Assembly (NCBI GenBank): GCA_016926235.1
Contig: JAFGOZ010000471.1
Location: 1-10,878 of the forward strand
DNA from: Bacteroidales bacterium
GTDB taxonomy: Bacteria; Bacteroidota; Bacteroidia; Bacteroidales; UBA10428
Reading direction: 5' to 3'
DNA: 10,878 nt
In this document: one piece after another, positions 6,251 through 10,878 of the stretch
Numbering within the stretch: the first letter of the stretch is position 1
Layout of the letters: every line of letters starts with the position of its first letter
Translations under genes and position numbers: made by a program
Notes under the pieces: generated by a model
Seen by the model: only the letters and a program-made list of their open reading frames with translations
The model's database searches: none
What the model was told of the DNA's origin: nothing

Positions 6251-6408
6251 CTACCTGATTAAATCAAACTTCGTACGGATGAAATCTGATGGTTTATAAT
6301 GGAAAATTTTTAGTCCTGTTATTAAATTGACTCCATCTTTTCCAAACATTGTTTGCAGGTTATCCGGATAATCAGCTTAAAAGGAAATGCTATCGCTCTT
6401 TTCTTCAT
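6251..6408 (-). pseudogene. Unrecognised decayed minus-strand gene
   Basis: On the minus strand an ATG at 6408 starts MKKRAIAFPFKLIIRITC and ends after 28 codons. A second frame, open from 6376 to a stop at 6253-6251, reads YPDNLQTMFGKDGVNLITGL, then KIFHYKPSDFIRTKFDLIR. The second piece in particular looks like the end of a real protein. Together they suggest a start and an end joined by a deletion or frameshift near 6370-6380. I do not recognise the family. A half-site of the stress-promoter element at 6450-6461 faces it, as copy D faces the lipid-kinase remnant. Non-coding DNA with chance open frames remains possible. Nothing else was found in 6237-6448. Confidence 0.3.
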
Positions 6409-6449
6409 TAATTTTAAAGTTGCTGAAATAAATATACCCGGTAAACGGA

Positions 6450-6461
6450 TTTATATAATTC
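6450..6461 (-). promoter_or_regulatory. Half-site of the stress-promoter element, copy E
   Basis: On the minus strand GAATTATATAAA matches the first box of copies B, C and D at 10 or 11 of 12 bases. The second box (TTGTGTAA) is not present at the expected 12-nt distance. It is placed relative to copy B as copy D is relative to copy A: 63 bp between boxes against 59. Confidence 0.35.
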
Positions 6462-6524
6462 ACGCAATGAAGAAAAGTATTCACTGACGAACACTGTAAC
6501 AACATGCCAAAAGTGGAAAAGTGG

Positions 6525-6585
6525 GAATTATGTAATTTTATTCAAACGTTGTGTAACACTTATCCGGTCAGAGGTGATGACCTTT
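6525..6585 (+). promoter_or_regulatory. Bipartite stress-promoter element, copy B, upstream of coiled-coil gene
   Basis: GAATTATGTAAT (6525-6536), 12 nt, TTGTGTAACACTTATCC (6549-6565), 6 nt, AGGTGATGACCTTT (6572-6585), then 38 nt to the ATG at 6624. The 17-bp middle box and all internal spacings are identical to copy A upstream of the CsbD-like gene, while the spacer sequences differ. Conservation with free spacers argues for functional constraint and not a recent duplication. Confidence 0.65.
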
Positions 6586-6623
6586 ACAGTATGTAAATTT
6601 ATTCACATGAATTATATCAAAAA

Positions 6624-7019
6624 ATGAAACTAATGATTTTTCTTGTCGCTTTAACTATACCTCTTATGGGAGGAATAATGTTCGCCGGCTATAAGTCATC
6701 GACCCAAAAGAAAGAAGCAGCCCAGGCTAAAGTCGAGGATACAAATGAAGATTTGAATGTAGTTCAGAAGGATACAAATTCGATAGTGCAGAAAGTCGAA
6801 ACCGTTGAAAATTGGAAAACATTCAATAAGAGCGAGTTTGAACTAAAAATCAAGACAAATGAAATGCGGATTATTGAATTAAATATAAAAATTAGAAAAC
6901 CCGCAGAATTATTTGATACATTTTACGTGAAAAAGATTGTTGCTCTGGAAGAAGAAAACAGGTTCCTGAAGTCAAGGTTGGAAACTTATGAGAAGAGCCA
7001 AATCAGGATAATCCATTGA
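6624..7019 (+). CDS. Membrane-anchored coiled-coil protein, 3' end fused into sod remnant
   Basis: 131 residues. An N-terminal hydrophobic segment (about 3-23, [20 protein letters not shown]) would anchor or export it; there is no lipobox cysteine. The rest is charged and helical, with a first coiled-coil stretch (about 28-62) and a second (about 78-126, ending [18 protein letters not shown]). No enzymatic motif is visible and I do not recognise a named family, but such proteins are common in Bacteroidota stress loci. The last residues (IRIIH) are out-of-frame translation of a superoxide dismutase segment that starts at about 7001, so the native C-terminus was replaced by a deletion junction. 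It may still be expressed, since its promoter element (copy B) is among the best conserved. The start at 6624 is the first ATG after that element. Confidence 0.6.
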   Translation: MKLMIFLVALTIPLMGGIMFAGYKSSTQKKEAAQAKVEDTNEDLNVVQKDTNSIVQKVETVENWKTFNKSEFELKIKTNEMRIIELNIKIRKPAELFDTFYVKKIVALEEENRFLKSRLETYEKSQIRIIH

Positions 7020-7183
7020 TGCATATGGCTGAGAAAAAGGGAATCCCTCTGCTTACTATGTACATTTGGAAACATGCTTATTATTTAAAATATCAGAACA
7101 AAAGACCGGATTATATAGATGCATTCTGGAACATTGTGAACTGGGAAGAGGTCGCCGGGAGATATGAAGCTGCTTTAAAATAA
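7001..7183 (+). pseudogene. C-terminal fragment of Fe/Mn superoxide dismutase, metal ligand lost
   Basis: Fe/Mn superoxide dismutase converts superoxide to hydrogen peroxide and oxygen and has about 200 residues. Here only the last 60 remain: [18 protein letters not shown], then [19 protein letters not shown] and [20 protein letters not shown]. The family's metal-binding block is DVWEHAYY, whose Asp and His bind the metal. This copy reads YIWKHAYY, so the ligand Asp is replaced by Tyr and the adjacent Glu by Lys. The N-terminal domain with the other two His ligands is gone. The fragment abuts the coiled-coil gene at about 7000 and shares bases with its out-of-frame tail. An ATG at 7019 overlaps the upstream TGA, but a product would be inactive. 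Identification is firm. Confidence 0.85.
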
Positions 7184-7260
7184 ATCCGATTAAGCACATC
7201 ACACATGATATACTGCGAATTGTTACTGAAAAGCCTTAAAAGCACACCTCCACTCCCCGG

Positions 7261-7359
7261 CAGGCCGCCGAAGTTTCCATTGATCATGCCGGGCATTTAA
7301 GCATTATGGAAAATTCGGAACAATTCAATGATCAACTAAAGAAGTTTTTTGAAACATAA
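7261..7359 (+). pseudogene. C-terminal fragment of an alpha/beta hydrolase
   Basis: The last 32 codons of a hydrolase-like frame, including SIDHAGHLSIMENSEQF, then NDQLKKFFET and a stop at 7357-7359. 'Id.AGHl...E.Pe.Fn..l..Fl' is the typical end of alpha/beta-fold hydrolases, with the catalytic His in AGH. The serine nucleophile and acid parts, about 200 residues, are absent. Upstream, between 7184 and 7260, other frames hold short hydrolase-like scraps but nothing continuous. The fragment ends 12 nt before the baeRF gene, which may therefore have lost its original promoter or leader. Confidence 0.5.
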
Positions 7360-7371
7360 ATATAATTTACA

Positions 7372-8526
7372 ATGGAATTACTTACAAAAGAATTGATTCA
7401 GGAGCTTCTGGCAGCAGATCAGACGCCTTGTCTTTCCATATATATGCCTACGCACCGAAAGCATCCTGAAAATCTTCAGGATAAAATTCTTTTCAAAAAT
7501 CTTGTCCGGCAAATGAAAGGATCAATGTTGCAAAAATATTCAGCCGGTGAGGTACAAAAACATCTTGAACCTTTCGAAACTCTCGCTGACGATATTAATA
7601 CCTGGAATCACACATTTGACGGTCTGGCCGTTTTTGGTGCAACCGGTTTATTTAAAGTTGTCGGTGTACATAAATCGTTTGAGGAATTGGCAGTAGTGGC
7701 CGACAGTTTCCATACCAAACCGCTGCGGCAATATTTACAATCTCTTGACCATTTCTATGTTTTGGGTTTAACATTTAGTGATATCCGGCTTTTTGAAGGC
7801 AACCGTCACTCACTTACTGAAGTTGAACTCACTGCTGATACTCCAAAAACCATAAATGAAGCGCTCGGTGATGAATTGACAGACAAGCATACAACAGTTG
7901 CATCTTATGGTGGTTCAGGGGGAGAAAGTTCGCCCATGCACCACGGTCATGGTGGCAGAGTTGAAGAAACTGAAAAAGACACTGAGCGGTTTTTTCGTGT
8001 CGTGGCGAATACGATTTACGAAAAATATTCGAAACCTTCAGGCTGGCCACTTATTCTTGCTGCGTTGACCGAACACCACAGCTTATTTAAAAAGGTAAAT
8101 AAAAATCCATTATTGCTAAAGAATGGTATTGCAATTAATCCTTCATCGGTTTCAACAGATAAACTTGCAAATATGGCCTGGGAAATAATGGAACCCGAAT
8201 ATAACCTGAAACTTGACAGCATAGTCGCCAGGTTTGAACAGGAAAGGGTAAATGGAAAAGGTAGTGATGACTACAAGGAAGTTGCTCTGGAGGCAGTTAA
8301 GGGACGGGTTGATACGCTTATTGTTGAAGCCGACCGGATAATTCCTGTCAGGATTACAAATCTTATAACGGGTAATACACAGAAAAAAGATTTGACAAAT
8401 CCGAAAGTAGATGACCTGCTCGACGATATGGGAGAATTGGTAATGAAGATGGGTGGACAGGTGATGGTTCTTCCTACCGGTAAGATGCCTTCTGAAACAG
8501 GGCTGGCAGCAATATTTCGTTATTAA
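7372..8526 (+). CDS. baeRF-family protein (bacterial eRF1-like)
   Basis: 384 residues, matching the baeRF superfamily (bacterial homologues of archaeo-eukaryotic release factor 1/Pelota), most like baeRF family 3 or 7. These are predicted to act on ribosomes, in rescue or translation control; direct evidence is scarce. The N-terminal signature PCLSIYMPTHR (residues 19-29), followed by an N/K-rich helix, is typical. The middle (about 75-150) has the alternating beta/alpha pattern of the first two domains (FDGLAVFGATGLF; FYVLGLTFSDIRLFEGN). A His-rich Gly loop (HHGHGG, about 190-195) precedes a helix with RFFRVV. The C-terminal domain (about 225-384) ends LPTGKMPSETGLAAIFRY, where the L7Ae-like fold places G and P residues. 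A gene for a ribosome-binding protein starts 6 nt after its stop. The gene appears complete. Confidence 0.75.
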   Translation: MELLTKELIQELLAADQTPCLSIYMPTHRKHPENLQDKILFKNLVRQMKGSMLQKYSAGEVQKHLEPFETLADDINTWNHTFDGLAVFGATGLFKVVGVHKSFEELAVVADSFHTKPLRQYLQSLDHFYVLGLTFSDIRLFEGNRHSLTEVELTADTPKTINEALGDELTDKHTTVASYGGSGGESSPMHHGHGGRVEETEKDTERFFRVVANTIYEKYSKPSGWPLILAALTEHHSLFKKVNKNPLLLKNGIAINPSSVSTDKLANMAWEIMEPEYNLKLDSIVARFEQERVNGKGSDDYKEVALEAVKGRVDTLIVEADRIIPVRITNLITGNTQKKDLTNPKVDDLLDDMGELVMKMGGQVMVLPTGKMPSETGLAAIFRY

Positions 8527-8532
8527 TTAAAT

Positions 8533-8856
8533 ATGGAAAAAATGCAAATACAATTTAATACAGATAAAAATATAACTGGGAGCGAAGGGCTTATAGCTTC
8601 GGCAACATCTTTAATATCGGAAGAACTAAGCAGGTACAGTCAGCAGATAACAAGGGTGGAAGTTCATTTCTCGGATGAAGATGGCAATAAAGACGGGATC
8701 AACGATAAACGCTGCATGATGGAAGTCAGACTTGCAGGTATGAAACCTATCGCAGTTACCAGCCAGGCAAATAACCATCAACAGGCTTTTTTTGGCGCCA
8801 TTGACAAATTGAAAACCTCTTTGGAAAAAATAACCGGACGTTTGAAAGATTATTAA
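8533..8856 (+). CDS. HPF/RaiA-family ribosome-associated protein
   Basis: 107 residues of the ribosome hibernation-promoting factor / RaiA family, which bind the 30S decoding region and silence ribosomes in stress or starvation. The beta-alpha-beta-beta-beta-alpha order is visible: MQIQFNTDKNI, helix GLIASATSLISEELSRYSQQ, strand TRVEVHFSDEDG, strand CMMEVRLAG, strand KPIAVTSQ, then helix QQAFFGAIDKLKTSLEKITG. It lacks the long C-terminal dimerisation tail, so it is the short type. It starts 6 nt after the baeRF stop; an alternative ATG at 8542 begins exactly at the family's first strand. The pairing suggests joint action in ribosome hibernation or rescue. There is no clear Shine-Dalgarno site, so translational coupling is likely. 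Confidence 0.8.
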   Translation: MEKMQIQFNTDKNITGSEGLIASATSLISEELSRYSQQITRVEVHFSDEDGNKDGINDKRCMMEVRLAGMKPIAVTSQANNHQQAFFGAIDKLKTSLEKITGRLKDY

Positions 8857-8866
8857 AATGTTATGA

Positions 8867-8886
8867 TGACCGGCTGGATTTGGTCA
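8867..8886. repeat. Short stem-loop between convergent genes
   Basis: TGACC and GGTCA enclose a 10-nt loop, 10 nt after the HPF-like stop and just downstream of the convergent aldo/keto reductase. There is no T-run on either strand, so terminator function is uncertain. Confidence 0.25.
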
Positions 8887-8906
8887 ATGCTTCAGACGTT
8901 TGCATA

Positions 8907-10109
8907 TCAGGCCAGATTAAGATCAATTTTTCTTCCCACTGCTGTAAGATTTTCAAGAACCATTTCTTCAGTATACATGCCGGCATTGACTGCAGAAAGA
9001 TCCTGATTCTGAAGTGCCCAAAGGAATGCTTTTACCTGGAGTTTCATCTCTTCAGGAATTATCCTGTTGAGCTTGTTTATTCTCCATTCAGGTACAGGAA
9101 CCTTTACCGGATCATAAGGTGTTGAAACTGCCATGGCTGCCTTCATGGCTATGAGGCCAATACCATTTTCTCTAGCACTTATAAGCAAATGATCGAGAAA
9201 AGCATGATTTATTACATTGTATGCAAGCATAACAACATCAAAATAGTCAAGTTCCATGGCTGTTTTTAGCAGTTCCGCCATACCATGATGTGTGGAGAAT
9301 CCCAGAAAACGTACCTTCCCCTGCTTTTTCAGTTCATTGAAAGTTTCAATTATAATGGGATTCCTGATCTCTTCCGATGTTGCTGCAGCATGAGGGCAAT
9401 GCAGGACATCAAAATAATCTGTCCCAACTCTTTTAAGAGATTCTTCAACACTGGTTACTATGGATTTCTTTAGTTCCGGGCTTCTTTCAATTCTGTCCCC
9501 ATATTCATCTTTCATGGCATCGCTCAAAAAGGCTCCATCCATCTGTTGCTGCTGTCCGGGCCAATAAACCATAAAATATTCAGGTTTCTCTATCCCGCAT
9601 TCCAGACGAAGCTTGTTGGCTTTTTTCTTTATCTCTTCCTGCCTCGAACCGGAAAGCTTGTCAAATATTTCACGGTATAGACGGTTTCTTGTTGGGAAAA
9701 AAGCGGTTACCTTTGTTGCAATTAAAGCTTTGTCTCTTTTTGATGGAGTGTTAAATACCTTTGCAAGAGTAGCTTCCGCCAAACCTTTATTGTATGAAGG
9801 CGCTGTATCGAAATAATTGATCCCTCTCTCAAGAGCAATTTCAACAGGGCGTATATTATCAGGGTTGTTTCTTTCGGTGCCATAAACCAGTTCTGAAACC
9901 ATCAATCCTGTTCTTCCCAGCTGGCGGTAAAACATTCCGTCCTGCTTGTTGCGCCATTCAGGCGTTACTGTTTTATTTTGGTCTGTCTTAATATTATTTG
10001 CCTTTTCATAAGCAAGGTTTCCTATTACCGGAACTGAGATGGCCGCCAGAGAGCTTCTTCTTATAAACTCCCTTCTTCCTATCGAAATTGATTTTCCTTT
10101 TATGCTCAT
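8907..10109 (-). CDS. Tat-exported aldo/keto reductase with a large insertion
   Basis: 400 residues. The N-terminus carries a twin-arginine signal (GRREFIRRSS, residues 11-20, followed by hydrophobic LAAISVPVIG), so the protein is probably folded with cofactor and exported by Tat. An aldo/keto reductase domain follows, beginning YRQLGRTGLMVSELVYG. The catalytic tetrad can be assigned: D101 and Y106 in YFDTAPSYNKG, K133 in LIATKV, and H237 in DYFDVLH. These reduce carbonyls using NAD(P)H in the family; the substrate is unknown. The gap between K133 and H237 is about 104 residues against about 33 in ordinary family members, so residues about 138-212 (charged, with WPGQQQQM near 183-190) are an insertion. 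No C-terminal FeS cluster motif is seen. The gene stands alone, convergent with the baeRF-HPF operon. Confidence 0.85.
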   Translation of the reverse strand: MSIKGKSISIGRREFIRRSSLAAISVPVIGNLAYEKANNIKTDQNKTVTPEWRNKQDGMFYRQLGRTGLMVSELVYGTERNNPDNIRPVEIALERGINYFDTAPSYNKGLAEATLAKVFNTPSKRDKALIATKVTAFFPTRNRLYREIFDKLSGSRQEEIKKKANKLRLECGIEKPEYFMVYWPGQQQQMDGAFLSDAMKDEYGDRIERSPELKKSIVTSVEESLKRVGTDYFDVLHCPHAAATSEEIRNPIIIETFNELKKQGKVRFLGFSTHHGMAELLKTAMELDYFDVVMLAYNVINHAFLDHLLISARENGIGLIAMKAAMAVSTPYDPVKVPVPEWRINKLNRIIPEEMKLQVKAFLWALQNQDLSAVNAGMYTEEMVLENLTAVGRKIDLNLA

Positions 10110-10409
10110 ATAGTTTGAATTTTAAGTTTAAATATGAAAATTTAGGAAAATAAATCCATTCCGTATCTTATATCGCAAAATATTTTGAACCCGGGTTATG
10201 CAAAATCTTTTATTAGCCATATAAAATTTTTAAACCTCATGCGCCCTGCCAGTGGAAGGCGGGAAACAACTTGATTTAAACAGCGGCGGATGGACAACAG
10301 GCTGCAAAAGAGCATTGAGAAGTAATCCATAGGCCCGTACAGTACCTTCGGGTTAAATGAACGATAAGACAGTTATCGGCAGTCCATCCTTGCCTCTAAA
10401 ATTGATAAA
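10110..10409. other. Intergenic region with several hairpins, no gene recognised
   Basis: No protein or known RNA gene is recognised in these 300 bases. Three potential hairpins follow one another: CCTGCC/GGCGGG around 10245-10263 (one G-U), CCCG/CGGG at 10334-10352, and a perfect CGATAA/TTATCG at 10362-10378 with a 5-nt loop. None is followed by a T-run. Local GC is higher than in the flanks (10240-10390), so a structured RNA or a decayed gene is possible. The part next to 10109 is AT-rich and should hold the aldo/keto reductase promoter on the minus strand; I could not place boxes with confidence. Confidence 0.3.
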
Positions 10410-10862
10410 TTATAAATGTCTGTTGAGAAACCTGAGGTTATGGAACAGGTGAATTTCGTGATTGATAAAGAGGGACGTAAGATCGCTTAAATGCTGCCTC
10501 AAGATAAATTCCGGATACCCGGGAGTCTCCAAGGGGATTAAATCCCTCAGAGTCATCTCCGATAAGATCAATGATCTCCCGAAACCGTTTCTGTTCCGAT
10601 AACTGTCGGCATAAAGAAAAAATTGATCTGTTTCCGACCGGCTGATTAACCGGAGAATTGCTTCCTTTTCATCAGAGACAAGCTCAGGCTCCAGGGTTTT
10701 ATATAACCGGGAGACCAGTGTCAGAGGTATTGCTGTTTCCCGGTTTACGAAAGATTCCAGATCCTTACCTTCATCTTTTGAAAAGAAACGGTGGTAAGAT
10801 TCCTGTATGGTGTTGAAAGTGTCGTATGACATCTCATTCAGAGCCTGATCCAGTACCTTCAT
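10410..10862 (-). CDS. Hypothetical protein of 150 residues, possibly partial
   Basis: I do not recognise this family. The protein appears soluble and almost wholly helical, with no signal peptide or membrane segment. It is acidic in the first half (FFSKDEGKDLESF) and has heptad-like helices (about residues 48-80). The second half has a short segment GFGRSLILSEMTLRDLIPLE and an end rich in His, Asn and Leu (HEIHLFHNLRFLNRHL). No Cys, metal site or catalytic motif stands out. Composition and the absence of internal stops over 150 codons support a real gene. I take the ATG at 10862 as the start, but the frame stays open to the window edge, so the true start may lie outside. It is transcribed in the same direction as the aldo/keto reductase, with 300 bases between them. 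Confidence 0.55.
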   Translation of the reverse strand: MKVLDQALNEMSYDTFNTIQESYHRFFSKDEGKDLESFVNRETAIPLTLVSRLYKTLEPELVSDEKEAILRLISRSETDQFFLYADSYRNRNGFGRSLILSEMTLRDLIPLETPGYPEFILRQHLSDLTSLFINHEIHLFHNLRFLNRHL

Positions 10863-10878
10863 GTATAAGATTAAGATG

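Noticed and set aside
8907..9125. A plus-strand open frame of 81 codons and other plus-strand frames (9285-9473, 9613-9816).
   Set aside because: They are shadows within the aldo/keto reductase gene and show no protein-family features of their own.
1..10878. CRISPR arrays, tRNA or rRNA genes, and toxin-antitoxin pairs.
   Set aside because: No regularly spaced repeats, no cloverleaf or rRNA-like segments, and no recognisable toxin-antitoxin pair were seen on either strand.

Overview
The window looks like a chromosomal segment from a Bacteroidota bacterium, probably of the Bacteroidales/Marinilabiliales type. I infer this from moderately AT-rich DNA, mostly weak Shine-Dalgarno sites, and the families present (CbpA/CbpM, baeRF with an HPF/RaiA-like protein, CsbD-like, PRC-barrel, and an ECF sigma of Bacteroidota type). 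No rRNA or tRNA is present to confirm it.

Layout. (1) 5-1210: an intact cbpA-cbpM chaperone operon. (2) 1321-1936: the broken 3' end of a patatin-like/BamA-type outer-membrane protein gene. (3) 2091-3767 (minus): an intact bacterial dynamin-like GTPase. (4) 3799-7359: a 3.5-kb graveyard of stress and membrane genes. It holds a DoxX C-terminus, a TauE/SafE permease with an internal deletion, an ECF sigma factor with an in-frame internal deletion, a PRC-barrel piece, the C-terminus of a YegS/DgkB-like lipid kinase, the C-terminus of an Fe/Mn superoxide dismutase with a lost metal ligand, and the C-terminus of an alpha/beta hydrolase. Among them stand an intact CsbD-like gene and a coiled-coil gene whose 3' end is fused to the sod fragment. 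(5) 7372-8856: a two-gene operon of a baeRF (bacterial eRF1-like) protein and a small HPF/RaiA ribosome-associated protein. (6) 8907-10109 (minus): a Tat-exported aldo/keto reductase with an unusual insertion. (7) 10410-10862 (minus): an unrecognised 150-residue protein.

The most interesting signal is regulatory. Upstream of the CsbD-like gene, the coiled-coil gene and the sigma-factor remnant lies the same bipartite element: a 12-bp box like GAATTATGTAAT, exactly 12 nt, then TTGTGTAACACTTATCC or a diverged form. In the two best copies this is followed by exactly 6 nt and AGGTGA..ACCTTT, 38-40 nt before the start codon. A fourth copy with the same 12-nt gap points the opposite way, toward the lipid-kinase remnant, and a fifth half-site points toward another decayed minus-strand gene. 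This looks like an ECF-type stress regulon, partly in divergent pairs, whose own sigma factor may be the locally truncated one.

Together the genes suggest protein folding control (CbpA/CbpM), membrane remodelling (dynamin), general stress (CsbD, PRC, Sod, ECF sigma) and ribosome hibernation or rescue (baeRF, HPF). Much of the stress block has been removed by short deletions that joined gene halves. All functions are inferred from reading the sequence; no database search was run.
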